Positions 27,830-37,384 of a DNA stretch of 64,000 nt are shown here, piece after piece. The translations under genes were made by a program, and so were the position numbers. The DNA comes from Myxococcales bacterium (GTDB lineage Bacteria > Myxococcota_A > Polyangia > Haliangiales > Haliangiaceae): the NCBI GenBank assembly GCA_011526095.1, contig WYBA01000058.1:1-64000 (forward strand), given 5' to 3'. Below the pieces are notes generated by a model. That model ran no database searches and was not told where the DNA came from. It saw nothing but the letters and a program-made list of their open reading frames with translations. Numbering within the stretch: position 1 is the first letter of the stretch; each line of letters opens with the position of its first letter.

Positions 27830-30298
27830 ATGCACACGATCCCTCTCGGAAGCGTCACGGAACCCCAGCTACCGAGCGACTCCTCGCGCCGTCGGAACGC
27901 GATCATCGCTGCGAGCCTGCTCCGCGGCCCCGAGGACTACCTGAGGGCCTTGGCCGATGGGCATACGGCCGATCAGGCGCTCGTGTATGTCCGGCGGGGG
28001 GATGAGCTGATCCCCGTCGGCTCGAGCGCCGGCCAGCCGCCGGAGCCCGCGCGACGTGCCGCCGACGCCGGCGCCCCGGTCGTGGCCGGGCGCACGACGT
28101 GGCTGGCCGCGTGGTGCCGAGAGTCCCTGATCGGCCCGCCCATCGGGCTCGTCGTGCTCCGGTTCGACCGGATGCAGCCGCCGGGCGTCGACGCGGTCGC
28201 GGAGTTCGCCCTCCTCGCGTCGCGGCTCGCCGTCGAGTTGACCACGCTCGCCGCGTACCAGCGCATGGAGGCCGAGAACGAGCGTCTCCGCGCCGGCGCC
28301 CTCATCGACGCCCTCACCGGCACGTGGAACCGCTCGGTGTTCGAACGCGTGACCGAGGTCGAGATCGCCGCGGCACGCCGGCGCGGCGAGTCGCTCGGCG
28401 TCGTCGTGCTCGACGTCGATCAACTGGCGCGCGTCAACAGCCGCTTCGGCCACGCGGTGGGAGACGCGCTGCTCCGCCACATCACCGCCATCATCCGCGC
28501 CAACGTCCGGATCAACGACGAGGTCGGGCGCATCGGCGACGACGAGATCGCCCTGCTGTTGATGAACGTCGACGTCGACCGCGCATACCTCGTGGCGGAG
28601 AAGCTCATCAGGCGCATCAACGCGACGCCGCTCGTAGTCGACGGGACGACGGTCGAGTACTCGGTCCGCGCGGGCGTGACGGTGGTGGAGGCCTCGGAGG
28701 TGGTCGGCGACGCGGCGTTCGCGCGAGCCGTCGGCGCCTGCAACCGCGCCAGGGACGAGCAGTCGAAGGTGGAGGCCAGCATCAGCGCCACGTTCGAGAT
28801 CGTGGGGATCGACGAGGACGCGCAGGTCGGGTCCCTCGTCGGTGCGACGCTGGAGGGCATGTACCGCGTGATCCACGAGATCAACCGCGGTAGCAGCGGC
28901 GTCGTCTACCGCGGCGAGGATCTCGGGCTGTCGCGTCCGGTCGCGATCAAGGTCCTGCGCCACGACCAGGCCTTCGACGCCACGAGGATCGAGCGCTTCC
29001 AGCGCGAGGCGAGCATCCTCGCGTCGCTTCGCCATCCGAACCTCGTCGAGGTGCACGCGTTCCGGGCGACGGAGGAGGAGGTGTACTTCGTGATGGAGCT
29101 GGTCGAGGGCCCGACGGTCGCGTCGCTGCTCGAGGACCACCAGCGAAACGGCGCGTCGCTCGACATCGAGGCCGTAGCCGAAGTGATCGGCGAGGTCGGC
29201 GATGCCCTCGAGGTCATGCACGGAGCTGGGCTGGTCCACGGCGACGTCAAGCCGCTCAACATCGTGCTCGACCGCAAGGGAGAGCGTGCGGTGCTGGTGG
29301 ATGTCGGTGAGTCGCGCCGCCCCGATGACGAGCGTCCGCGGAACGGGACGCCCGGCTTCGCGGCGCCGGAGTCTTTCAGCCCGTCCCCCGAGTCCCCGGC
29401 GGTGGACGTCTACGCGCTCGCGGCGACCGCCTACGCGATGCTCACGGGCAGCACGCCCTACGGGGCGGGCGATGCCCTCACGCTGCTCGCCCGGCAGCTC
29501 GACGGGCCGCCGCCACCGCCGTCGAGCCTGCGTCCCGACCTCGGGCCGGCGGTCGACACCGTGCTGCTCAAGGCCCTGGCCTCGGAGCCGAAGCTGCGGT
29601 TTGGGAGCCCGAGCGCGTTCGCGCTGGCGCTGCGATCCGCGCTCCTCGCTGCGAGGGGCGCGGCGCCCGCGCGCGCGGACCGGGCCGCGCGGGCCGGTCA
29701 GCTCCGTGCCCTCACGATCGAGCTCAACCCAGGCACGACGGAGCCGTCGGACCGCGCACGCGCGATGGTCCGTGGCGCGGCATTCCGGGTCGCCGCGAAG
29801 GTGCTCTCGGCGCGCGTCGGCGAGCCGTGGCTGCGTCGGCTCGCGCAGGCCCGGCCAGACCTGGCCCCGCTCCTCGCGCCGTCGCTGCCCGCGATGTGGT
29901 GGTTCCCGCTCGACCAGCTGATCGAGCTCGTGACCTCGGCGGAGAGCGACGACGAGGAGATCCTCCGCTCGGTGGGCCGCGGGATGGTGTCGGTCACGTT
30001 CAGCCACGTCTACGGCGCCGACTACACGAGCCTCAGCCCGCTGGGCCTCCTCACCGCCGTGCCCAGCCTGTGGTCGCGCTACTTCGCCTTCGGCAACGCC
30101 TCGCTGATCGCGACTGGCGACCGGACCGTGGTGCTGGCGGTCGGTGAACCCCCGGGCGCCAAGGAGCTCGTCGCCGGCTTCCTCGCGCGTGTCGCGGAGA
30201 TCACCGGCGTGGCGGGGGTCAACGTCAGCGCCGGCCCCTGCTGCAACGGCCACCGGGAGTTCACGGTCAGCTGGGAGGAGGACCCAGCGCGAGGCTGA
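27830..30298 (+). CDS. GAF-like + degenerate GGDEF + Ser/Thr protein kinase fusion
   Basis: An 822-residue cytoplasmic protein. Residues 1-140 look like a GAF sensor; a short coiled coil leads to a diguanylate-cyclase fold (about 155-315) whose active motif is GDDEI instead of GGDEF. A Ser/Thr kinase domain follows (about 340-610: NRGSSGVVYRGE, VAIKVLRH, HGDVKPLNIVLD, DVGES, GTPGFAAPE); Arg of HRD is Gly and DFG is DVG, so activity is possible but altered. The last 180 residues (LAQARPDLAPLL, VYGADYTSLSPLGLL, RYFAFGNASLI) resemble the DUF2378-like C-terminal domain of myxobacterial proteins (weak call). A GGDEF-kinase fusion links c-di-GMP sensing with phosphorylation. No strong ribosome site is seen at 27830. 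Confidence 0.82.
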   Translation: MHTIPLGSVTEPQLPSDSSRRRNAIIAASLLRGPEDYLRALADGHTADQALVYVRRGDELIPVGSSAGQPPEPARRAADAGAPVVAGRTTWLAAWCRESLIGPPIGLVVLRFDRMQPPGVDAVAEFALLASRLAVELTTLAAYQRMEAENERLRAGALIDALTGTWNRSVFERVTEVEIAAARRRGESLGVVVLDVDQLARVNSRFGHAVGDALLRHITAIIRANVRINDEVGRIGDDEIALLLMNVDVDRAYLVAEKLIRRINATPLVVDGTTVEYSVRAGVTVVEASEVVGDAAFARAVGACNRARDEQSKVEASISATFEIVGIDEDAQVGSLVGATLEGMYRVIHEINRGSSGVVYRGEDLGLSRPVAIKVLRHDQAFDATRIERFQREASILASLRHPNLVEVHAFRATEEEVYFVMELVEGPTVASLLEDHQRNGASLDIEAVAEVIGEVGDALEVMHGAGLVHGDVKPLNIVLDRKGERAVLVDVGESRRPDDERPRNGTPGFAAPESFSPSPESPAVDVYALAATAYAMLTGSTPYGAGDALTLLARQLDGPPPPPSSLRPDLGPAVDTVLLKALASEPKLRFGSPSAFALALRSALLAARGAAPARADRAARAGQLRALTIELNPGTTEPSDRARAMVRGAAFRVAAKVLSARVGEPWLRRLAQARPDLAPLLAPSLPAMWWFPLDQLIELVTSAESDDEEILRSVGRGMVSVTFSHVYGADYTSLSPLGLLTAVPSLWSRYFAFGNASLIATGDRTVVLAVGEPPGAKELVAGFLARVAEITGVAGVNVSAGPCCNGHREFTVSWEEDPARG

Positions 30299-30352
30299 TC
30301 TCAGCCGACGTGGGTGATGCTGTCACGCTCGGGTCGGTGGTAGCTTCTGGTG

Positions 30353-31468
30353 ATGGTGACCGGGGCCGGTGACGCCACCCTGCTCGTCGAGCTGGGTGAC
30401 GTGCTCGATGGCCTGCACGAGGGCGTGCAGGTGCTCTCGCCGAGCTGGACGTACCTCTACGTCAACGCCGCGGTCGCTGACCACGGACGGACGACGCGCG
30501 ATCAGCTCATCGGGCGCACGATGATGGCGTGCTACCCGGGCATCGAGCACACGGAGATGTTCGCGCGTCTCGCGCGCTGCCAGGCCGCTCGCGAGAGCGC
30601 CTCGTTCGAGAACGAGTTCGTGTACCCCGACGGGGCCCGGGCTTGGTTCGAGCTACGGGTCCGGCCGTTTCGCGACGGGCTGCTCGTGCTCTCGCTCGAC
30701 GTGACCCAGCGCAAGCAGGTCGAGGGGTCGATGCGACAGAGCTACAAGCTGCGCGCGCTCGGGGAGCTCGCGAGCGGGGTCGCCCACGACCTGGCGAACC
30801 TGCTCAATCCGATCCAGGGCCACCTGGAGCTGGTCCGCCGGAAGGTGACGGGCGATCCCGACGTCGCCGCCCGCGTCGAGCGGATCCTCGAGATGCTGCA
30901 TCGCGGTCGGCAGACCGTGGCGCGCCTGCGCGACTACGCGCGCCCCGAGCCTTCCAGGCCGACGCCGTCGGTGGCTCTCGCCGTGATCGCGCGTGAAGCG
31001 GCGGACCTGTGCCGCGCGCGGCTTGGCTCGCACGCGGCGGGCCTGGTCCCGGGCTCGATCGAGGAGGAGCTGGACCCAACGGTTCCGGATGTCGCAGTCG
31101 ACGGCGCCGATCTGCTCTCCGCCCTCGTCAACCTGATCTCCAACGCGATCGAGGCGCACACTGGAGTCGCCCAGGTCGTGGTTCGCACCGGAGCGACCAA
31201 GTGCGCGGCCTGGATCGAGGTGAGCGACGCCGGCCAAGGCATGGCGCCCGAGGTGCGGAAGCGGGCGCTCGAGCCGTTCTTCTCCACCAAGGGAGACGTC
31301 GGGACCGGCCTGGGCTTGCCGATGGCCCACGCGTGCGCGATGCGACATGGTGGGACGATCACGATCGAGAGCGAGCAAGGCAAGGGAACGACGGTGCGGC
31401 TGTCGTTCCCTCTCGACGGCTCCACGCACGGCGTGAGTGAGGGTCGAGCGTCAGTTCCCGTGCCTTGA
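30353..31468 (+). CDS. PAS-domain sensor histidine kinase
   Basis: A 371-residue soluble kinase. PAS domain (about 15-120: LDGLHEGVQVLSPSWTYLYVN, VRPFRDGLLVLSLDVTQRK), then a dimerisation helix with His145 in ASGVAHDLANLLNPIQGHL, and a HATPase (NLISNAIEAH, VSDAGQGMAPEV, FFSTKGDVGTGLGLPMAHA). This NtrB-like subfamily usually pairs with an NtrC regulator; the only one here is at 36002-37384. Second ATG of two was chosen. No receiver domain. Confidence 0.88.
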   Translation: MVTGAGDATLLVELGDVLDGLHEGVQVLSPSWTYLYVNAAVADHGRTTRDQLIGRTMMACYPGIEHTEMFARLARCQAARESASFENEFVYPDGARAWFELRVRPFRDGLLVLSLDVTQRKQVEGSMRQSYKLRALGELASGVAHDLANLLNPIQGHLELVRRKVTGDPDVAARVERILEMLHRGRQTVARLRDYARPEPSRPTPSVALAVIAREAADLCRARLGSHAAGLVPGSIEEELDPTVPDVAVDGADLLSALVNLISNAIEAHTGVAQVVVRTGATKCAAWIEVSDAGQGMAPEVRKRALEPFFSTKGDVGTGLGLPMAHACAMRHGGTITIESEQGKGTTVRLSFPLDGSTHGVSEGRASVPVP

Positions 31469-31481
31469 GGGCCACGCTAGC

Positions 31482-31495
31482 GTCAGAGGACTGAC
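31482..31495 (+). promoter_or_regulatory. GTCA-N6-TGAC regulatory palindrome upstream of GGDEF gene
   Basis: GCGTCAG-AGGA-CTGACGC is a perfect 7-bp inverted repeat centred about 77 bp before GTG 31566. The same half-site spacing occurs before three other signalling operons. It could also act as a weak terminator of the upstream kinase gene. Confidence 0.5.
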
Positions 31496-31565
31496 GCGGC
31501 GGGCTCCACCTGGTGACACGACGCCGTGGGTGGTGCCTGGCACCCGCCTCGCATGGGGTTCGGGT

Positions 31566-33365
31566 GTGTCCACCGCCCGAATCTCGGCGCCTCGCGAAGT
31601 GGTCAGCCTCGTCCCGGAGTCGCCCAGCACATCGCTGCGGGCGGTCCTGTGGATCGGCGTCGTCGTGACCTTATTCCTCGGGCTCGGGACCTTCATCGTG
31701 ACCGTCTACCGCGTCGTGGCGCTCTCCGACGCGCGCGTCGACGCCCGGACCCAGCTGCACACCGCCCACCGTGCCGCGCTCCAGCGATGGGACGAGATCC
31801 GGGATCTGGACCCCTCTCGGCAGCCCCACATCGGCGACGGCCCCGCCACACAGGTCGAGCTGCAGCGCGCGCGTCAACGCGACTTGCAGCTTGGGGGCCT
31901 GGTGCGCACGGCGAGCCCCGACGATACATCGTTGGCCGCCGCCGTGATCGCGCTCGACGATGCCGTCGCGGCGTGGCAGGCATCACCACCAGCGCCCTCC
32001 GCGAAGGAAGACCGACTGCTGGAGCGGGTCCGGACGCGGCACCTGGCCGTGATCGAACGACTTGGCGGCATCGAGCGGGCGCTACTCACCGGCTTCGACG
32101 AGCGGATCCGCGGAACCGTCGCCGTCGCTGGCATGATGATGCTGCTGGTAGGGCTCCTCTCCATCACCCTCGTCGTCTGGGTCCTCCGGCGCACGGCCAC
32201 GCCGCTCGAGCAACTCGCGCGCCTCGCCGCGACGCGAGCGCCGTTCCCGGTGCCCGGAGCGACGGGCATCCGTGAGGTCGACGTCCTCGCCGGCGCGCTG
32301 CACCAGCTCGACGTCGCGGTCCGCGACCACGAGCAACGCCTGGCGAGCGCTCACCGCGAAGCGATCGAGCTGACCCGATTCGGCGAGCGCGTCCAGCAGG
32401 CGCTCGACGAGCGCGAGCTCCACCAGCTCCTCGGTGACCACCTGCGCGAGATCAGCGGCGCGCTGGCGTGCCAGACGCTCGTGCAAGCGCCGGACGGGGA
32501 ACGGCTCGAGCTGGCGCGGAACGACCTCGTGGACGCTGGCCGCCTGCAGCTGCCGATCGCTTCAGAGCCGATGCGCTGCCGCGCGCTGCGCACGCTGCGC
32601 GCGGTGACGGCCGACGTGGGGACTGCGGCGGCGTGCCGGTGCCCGCTCGCCGAGGTCGGAGGTAGCTACCTGTGCGCGCCGATGCTCGCGACCGGCACCA
32701 CCGTCGGGGTCGTCGCGCTGCAAGCTGACGGCAGGGGGGCGTTCGCATCGGATGTCCGACGTCGGGTCCAGGCGGCGCTGGCGTTCGGCGCACCGGCCCT
32801 CGCGTCGATGCGACTGCTCGTGGCGACCCAGGAGCGCGCGCTGCGAGATCCCCTGACCGGCGCGTTCAACCGATCCTTCCTCGCCGAGTCGCTCGACCAG
32901 CGCCTCGCGGCGGCGGCTCGGCGCCATGGCCAGATCGGCGTGATCATGGTCGATCTCGACCACTTCAAGCAGCTCAACGACACACATGGTCACGCGGTCG
33001 GCGACCGCGCGCTGATCGCCGCCGTCGCGGCGCTCCAGGCCGGGGTGCGACGCGGCGACGCCGTCGTGCGCGTCGGGGGGGAGGAGCTCGTGGTCGTCCT
33101 CGACGACTGCACGGTCAGCGGCGCGCTCGAGACGGCCGAACGGCTGCGGGTCGCCGTGGAGCGGATCCAGCTCGAGTCGGATCGCGGCGACGTGCACGTC
33201 CGCGCAAGCCTGGGCGTGGCGGTCGCACCAGATCACGGCACGGACCGACCGAGCCTTCTCGACGCGGCCGATCGGGCCCTGTACCGGGCAAAGCGCGACG
33301 GACGCAACACCGTCCGCTGTGCGCGACGCCGCGGAGCTCGCACGACGCTGTCGGCGGCGAGCTGA
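31566..33365 (+). CDS. Membrane diguanylate cyclase (two TM, GAF-like, GGDEF)
   Basis: About 599 residues from GTG 31566; a GTG at 31437 would overlap the preceding gene and swallow the regulatory palindrome. Two membrane helices (VLWIGVVVTLFLGLGTFIV and GMMMLLVGLLSITLVVWVL) enclose a helical periplasmic sensor of about 120 residues. A HAMP-like linker, a GAF-like domain with several cysteines (ACRCPLAEVGGSYLCAPM) and a GGDEF domain follow. The active motif is GGEEL and the inhibitory I-site RRGD sits five residues before it, so the enzyme should make c-di-GMP with product inhibition. ALYRAKRDGRNTV closes the domain. It is the clear c-di-GMP producer of the island. Confidence 0.9.
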   Translation: MSTARISAPREVVSLVPESPSTSLRAVLWIGVVVTLFLGLGTFIVTVYRVVALSDARVDARTQLHTAHRAALQRWDEIRDLDPSRQPHIGDGPATQVELQRARQRDLQLGGLVRTASPDDTSLAAAVIALDDAVAAWQASPPAPSAKEDRLLERVRTRHLAVIERLGGIERALLTGFDERIRGTVAVAGMMMLLVGLLSITLVVWVLRRTATPLEQLARLAATRAPFPVPGATGIREVDVLAGALHQLDVAVRDHEQRLASAHREAIELTRFGERVQQALDERELHQLLGDHLREISGALACQTLVQAPDGERLELARNDLVDAGRLQLPIASEPMRCRALRTLRAVTADVGTAAACRCPLAEVGGSYLCAPMLATGTTVGVVALQADGRGAFASDVRRRVQAALAFGAPALASMRLLVATQERALRDPLTGAFNRSFLAESLDQRLAAAARRHGQIGVIMVDLDHFKQLNDTHGHAVGDRALIAAVAALQAGVRRGDAVVRVGGEELVVVLDDCTVSGALETAERLRVAVERIQLESDRGDVHVRASLGVAVAPDHGTDRPSLLDAADRALYRAKRDGRNTVRCARRRGARTTLSAAS

Positions 33366-33446
33366 GCGCCGCGCTCGCCGGAGCGATGTCACGGACGAGC
33401 GCGGGGCGAGGACGCGCGAACCTCGGCGCGTGAGGCGGAGCTCACC

Positions 33447-33492
33447 CCTGCCGGGTGAGCACGGACGGCCCTGCCGGGTGAGCACGGACGGC
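33447..33492. repeat. 23-bp perfect direct repeat, two copies
   Basis: Two head-to-tail copies of a 23-bp unit beginning CCTGCCGGGTGAGCACGG lie in the leader of the hybrid kinase gene. Function unknown; may be a protein-binding region or a duplicated leader. Confidence 0.85.
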
Positions 33493-33513
33493 TCGGGCCG
33501 TGGCATCCTCGCA

Positions 33514-33523
33514 GGGGGGGGGG
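33514..33523 (+). repeat. Run of ten G at the start of the hybrid kinase gene
   Basis: Ten consecutive G residues end seven bases before GTG 33530 and 14 bases after GTG 33500. With the second start the run can serve as Shine-Dalgarno sequence; with the first it encodes three Gly. Homopolymer length change could switch expression. Confidence 0.8.
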
Positions 33524-33529
33524 TGCTTC

Positions 33530-35938
33530 GTGCCGACACCGGACTTCCGTTCGATCTTCGAGGCCGTGCCCGGGTTGTACCTCGTGCTCTCGCCCGAGCT
33601 CGAGATCGTCGCGGTCAGCGACGCGTACCTGCGCGCCACCATGACCCGGCGCGAGGCGATCGTCGGCCGAGCGCTGTTCGACGTGTTCCCCGATAACCCG
33701 GACGATCCAGCGGCGAGCGGCGTCCGCAACCTGCGCGCGTCGCTCGATCGCGTCCGCGCCGAGCGCGTCCCGGACACGATGGCGGTCCAGCAGTACGACA
33801 TCCGCCGGCACGACAGCGAGGGCGGCGGGTTCGAGCAGCGGTTCTGGAGCCCGCGCAACGTCCCGGTGCTCGGCCCCGACGGCGCGCTGAGGTACATCGT
33901 CCACCGTGTGGAGGACGTCACCGAGCTCGTGCGCAGCCAGCAGGCCGGCGACGAGATGCGGGCCGAGGTGTTCCAGGCCAACCGCGAGCTGGGCGAGGCC
34001 AACGTCGAGCTCGGCAGGCTCTACGACAGGACCAAGCAGCTCGACGGGTTGCGGCGGCAGTTCTTCGCCAACGTCAGCCACGAGCTACGCACGCCGCTGA
34101 CGCTGATCATCGGCCCCGCGGAGCGGATGCTGGCCGCGGGGGGGCTCCCCGATGGCGGCCAAGCCGACGCGCGCACCATCCTGCGCAATGCGCACGTCCT
34201 GCTCGAGCGGGTCAACGACCTGCTCGACGCCGCGCGGCTCGACGCCGGCAAGGCCACCGTCCACCACGCCGAGGTCGACGCCGGCGCGATGGTGCGGCTG
34301 CTGGCGTCCCAGTTCGAGTCGCTGGCGAGCTCGCGTGGGATCACGCTCGAGGTCGACGCCGCCGACGCGCCGACTCAACTCGATCCCGATCACCTGGAGC
34401 GATGCGTGCTCAACCTGATGAGCAACGCGTTCAAGTTCACGCCCGACGGCGGCCGGATCCGCTGCACGACCACGGCCGACGACGCCCGCTTCGCGCTCGA
34501 GGTCGCCGACAGCGGGCCGGGGATCCCCGCCGAACACCGCGAGGACGTGTTCGAGCGGTTCCGCCAGCTCGGGAGCGGCGCGACGCGACGCTACGCGGGT
34601 ACCGGGCTGGGCCTCGCGATCGTGCGCGATCTCGTCGCGCTGCACGGCGGCGAGGTCGCGATCGGCGACGCGCGCGAGGGCGGCGCGAGCGTGTCGTGCT
34701 GGTTCCCGCGACGCGCACCCGCCGGCACGGCCGTGGCCTCGGTCGCGCCGCGGAGGGCCGACGACGTGGCGCGCGGGGTTGTGGCGGATCTCCGGGTCCC
34801 GGCGCCCACGCCCGAGGCTGACGACGGGCGCGCCGATCTCCCGCTCGTGCTCGTCGTCGACGACAGCGCCGAGATGAACGCGTTCATCCGTACCACGCTG
34901 CGCGGGTCGTACCGAACGCTCGCAGCCGGCAACGGCGCCGAAGGCCTGCGGCTGGCGCGCGAGCTGTCGCCTGAGCTGATCATCAGCGATGTCATGATGC
35001 CGGAGGTCAGTGGGCTCGAGCTGCTCGACGCCGTGCGCGCCGATCCCGCGCTCGCTGGCGTGCCGTTCATCGCGCTGACCGCGCGCACCGAGCGCGAGCT
35101 GCGCGTCGACCTGCTGCGCCGCGGCGCCAACGACCTGCTGACCAAGCCGTTCGCGCTCGAGGAGCTGCAGGCGCGGGTTCGCAACCTCGTCGACGCGCGC
35201 GTCACCGAACGCAGGGTCGCGCGCCTCCACCAGGAGCTGCGTGCACGGGTCGACGAGCTGCGGGCGACCAACGAGGAGCTCGAGGCGTTCTCGTCGATGG
35301 TCGCGCACGACCTACGGAACCCGCTCAACGCGATCGCCGGGTTCTCCACGCTGATGATCGACCGCTGGGCCGACGACCTACCCGAGCCCGCGCGGCGCGC
35401 GATCGGCAACGTCCACGGCGCCGCCCTACGGATGGGCGAGCTGATCGAAGATCTGCTGCGACTGTCGCGCGCCGGTCGGGTCGCGCTGCGTCACGAGGAC
35501 GTCGACCTCCGCGCGATCACCGACGACATCGTGAAGACGCTGCGCCAGGCCAACGGCGCGCGCACGTTCGAGGTCGCGGGGCCGCCCGCGGTGATCGTGC
35601 GCGGTGATCGCGGGCTGTTACGCGGCGTCCTGGAGAACCTGATCGGCAATGCGTGGAAGTTCACGGCGACGCGAGCGCGGGCCCGGATCGAGCTCGGCGT
35701 CGTCGACGGCGACGGCGAGCGGTGCGTGTTCGTCCGTGACAACGGGGTCGGGTTCCCGACCGAGGCCTCGGGCCAGCTGTTCCGGCCGTTCGCGCGGTTG
35801 CACGACGCAGCGCGGTTCGCCGGCACCGGGCTCGGGCTCGCCATCGCGCGTCGGATCATCGAGCGCCACGGCGGACGGGTGTGGGCCGACGCGCGTCCCG
35901 ACGTCGGCGCGACGATGTGGTTCGCGCTGCCGGCGTGA
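33530..35938 (+). CDS. Hybrid sensor kinase PAS-HisKA-HATPase-REC-HisKA-HATPase
   Basis: About 802 residues from GTG 33530 (alternative GTG 33500). Order: PAS domain (about 5-140, FRSIFEAVPGLYLVLSPELE), coiled coil, first kinase core (His184 in FFANVSHELRTPLTL; NLMSNAFKFTPDGG; ADSGPGIP; GTGLGLAIV), receiver (LVLVVDDSAE, phospho-Asp near 487 in IISDVMMPEVSG, TKPF), coiled coil, and a second kinase core (His593 in MVAHDLRNPLNAI; NLIGNAWKFT; GTGLGLAIARR). Two complete cores around one receiver allow an intramolecular relay. No membrane segment, so it senses a cytoplasmic signal. It converges with the NtrC operon. Confidence 0.9.
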   Translation: MPTPDFRSIFEAVPGLYLVLSPELEIVAVSDAYLRATMTRREAIVGRALFDVFPDNPDDPAASGVRNLRASLDRVRAERVPDTMAVQQYDIRRHDSEGGGFEQRFWSPRNVPVLGPDGALRYIVHRVEDVTELVRSQQAGDEMRAEVFQANRELGEANVELGRLYDRTKQLDGLRRQFFANVSHELRTPLTLIIGPAERMLAAGGLPDGGQADARTILRNAHVLLERVNDLLDAARLDAGKATVHHAEVDAGAMVRLLASQFESLASSRGITLEVDAADAPTQLDPDHLERCVLNLMSNAFKFTPDGGRIRCTTTADDARFALEVADSGPGIPAEHREDVFERFRQLGSGATRRYAGTGLGLAIVRDLVALHGGEVAIGDAREGGASVSCWFPRRAPAGTAVASVAPRRADDVARGVVADLRVPAPTPEADDGRADLPLVLVVDDSAEMNAFIRTTLRGSYRTLAAGNGAEGLRLARELSPELIISDVMMPEVSGLELLDAVRADPALAGVPFIALTARTERELRVDLLRRGANDLLTKPFALEELQARVRNLVDARVTERRVARLHQELRARVDELRATNEELEAFSSMVAHDLRNPLNAIAGFSTLMIDRWADDLPEPARRAIGNVHGAALRMGELIEDLLRLSRAGRVALRHEDVDLRAITDDIVKTLRQANGARTFEVAGPPAVIVRGDRGLLRGVLENLIGNAWKFTATRARARIELGVVDGDGERCVFVRDNGVGFPTEASGQLFRPFARLHDAARFAGTGLGLAIARRIIERHGGRVWADARPDVGATMWFALPA

Positions 35939-35966
35939 GCGGGAGCGCGACGCGAACGAGCCGGAT

Positions 35967-35998
35967 GCGCGCTGCACTCGACGCGACGCGCAGCGCGC
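35967..35998. terminator. Bidirectional hairpin between convergent signalling genes
   Basis: A perfect 9-bp stem (GCGCGCTGC / GCAGCGCGC) with a 14-nt loop lies in the 63-bp gap between two convergent stop codons. No T-tract. Confidence 0.5.
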
Positions 35999-36001
35999 GC
36001 G

Positions 36002-37384
36002 TCACTCGTCGCCGGGCGCGCCACGGCGCTTCAGCTTCTCGACGAGCGTCGTGCGGTTGATGCCGAGCAAGGATGCCGCGCGCGCCTTGTTGCCGCCGGC
36101 CTTGCGCATCGCCTCGTCGACCAATCGGTCCTCGGTCTCGCGGAGGATCCGGTTCAGGTCGATCCCGACGTCGGGGATCACCTCGGTCGCGGTGCCGCCG
36201 CCGAGCGCCACCGTGGACGCCGGACGCAGCGACCTGACCTTGGCGGGGAGGTCCTCGACCCCGACCACGCCGTCGTCGTCGGTGACCACCAGCCGCTCGA
36301 CGAGGTTCTCGAGCTCCCGGACGTTGCCCGGGAACGGATATGCGCGCAGCGCGGTGAGCGCGTCGTCCTCGATGCGCACCGCGCTGCGGTTGCGCTTGTT
36401 CGCCGCGGACAGGAAGTACGTGACGAGCGTCGGGATGTCGCCGGCGCGCGCTCGCAGCGGCGGGACCTCGAGCGGGACCACCGCGAGCCGGTAGTAGAGA
36501 TCCTCCCGGAACCGCCCGTCCAGCGACATCGCCTCCAGGTCACGGTGCGTGGCCGCGATGACGCGAACATCGACGGGGATCGCGCGCGCGTCGCCGACGG
36601 GCGTGATCTCGCGCTCCTGCAGCACTCGGAGCAGCTTCACCTGCATCGCCGGCGGGAGCTCGCCGACCTCATCCAGGAACAAGGTCCCGCTATCGGCCTG
36701 CGCGAAGCGACCGACCCGACGCTCGACCGCGCCGGTGAACGCGCCCCGGGCATGCCCGAACAGCTCGCTCTCGACGAGTCCCTCCGGGATCGCGCCGCAG
36801 TTGACGGCGACGAAGGGGCGTCCGGCACGCGGCGAGACGCCGTGGAGCAGGCGCGCGATGACCTCCTTGCCGGTGCCGGACTCTCCGCTGATCAGCACCG
36901 TCGCGTCGCTGCCGCCGATGCGCTCGACCATGGCCAGGAGCGACCGCATCGCGGGGGACTCCCCGATCAGCGTGACCGGCGCACGGCGCTCGCGATGCCC
37001 ACCAGCGCCGCGGCTCGGACGCTCGACGCGCGACCGCAGCACGGCCTGGAGCGTGTCGCGCAGCTCGTCCTCATGGAACGGCTTGGTGACGAAGTCGTGC
37101 GCACCCGCCTTCATCGCCTCGACGCAGTCCTCGACCCGCCCCGACGCAGTCAGCACGACCGCCAACGTCTCCGGGTAGCGTTCGCGCACGTGGCGAACGA
37201 CCGCCATGCCGTCGACCTCGGGCATGCGCAAGTCGGTGACGACGAGCTCGAACGCGGTCTCGGACAACCGCGCGATCGCCTCCCGACCGTCCGACGCCTC
37301 CGTCACCTCGAAAGCGAGCAGGTCGAGGACGCGACGGACGCGCTTGCGGATCAGCGACTCGTCATCGACGAGCAATGCCTTCAC
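36002..37384 (-). CDS. NtrC-family sigma-54-dependent response regulator
   Basis: A 460-residue complete bEBP: receiver (ALLVDDES, phospho-Asp51 in VVTDLRMPEVDG, TKPF), AAA+ domain with Walker A GESGTGKE (168-175), GAFTGA (214-219), Walker B GTLFLDEVGELP, arginine region RFREDLYYRLAVVPLEVPPL, and a Fis-type HTH (GNKARAASLLGINRTTLVEKL). All residues for phosphorylation, ATP hydrolysis and sigma-54 contact are intact, in contrast to the FHA regulator at 679-2016. Its ATG overlaps the stop of the kinase gene at 37381, the likely cognate kinase. Last gene of a four-gene operon. Confidence 0.93.
   Translation of the reverse strand: MKALLVDDESLIRKRVRRVLDLLAFEVTEASDGREAIARLSETAFELVVTDLRMPEVDGMAVVRHVRERYPETLAVVLTASGRVEDCVEAMKAGAHDFVTKPFHEDELRDTLQAVLRSRVERPSRGAGGHRERRAPVTLIGESPAMRSLLAMVERIGGSDATVLISGESGTGKEVIARLLHGVSPRAGRPFVAVNCGAIPEGLVESELFGHARGAFTGAVERRVGRFAQADSGTLFLDEVGELPPAMQVKLLRVLQEREITPVGDARAIPVDVRVIAATHRDLEAMSLDGRFREDLYYRLAVVPLEVPPLRARAGDIPTLVTYFLSAANKRNRSAVRIEDDALTALRAYPFPGNVRELENLVERLVVTDDDGVVGVEDLPAKVRSLRPASTVALGGGTATEVIPDVGIDLNRILRETEDRLVDEAMRKAGGNKARAASLLGINRTTLVEKLKRRGAPGDE

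Noticed and set aside
31538..31553. TGGCAC-N5-TCGC, near match to a sigma-54 promoter, before the GGDEF gene
   Set aside because: The expected transcript start would fall on the start codon GTG 31566, and the -12 element has a mismatch; a chance match is likely.
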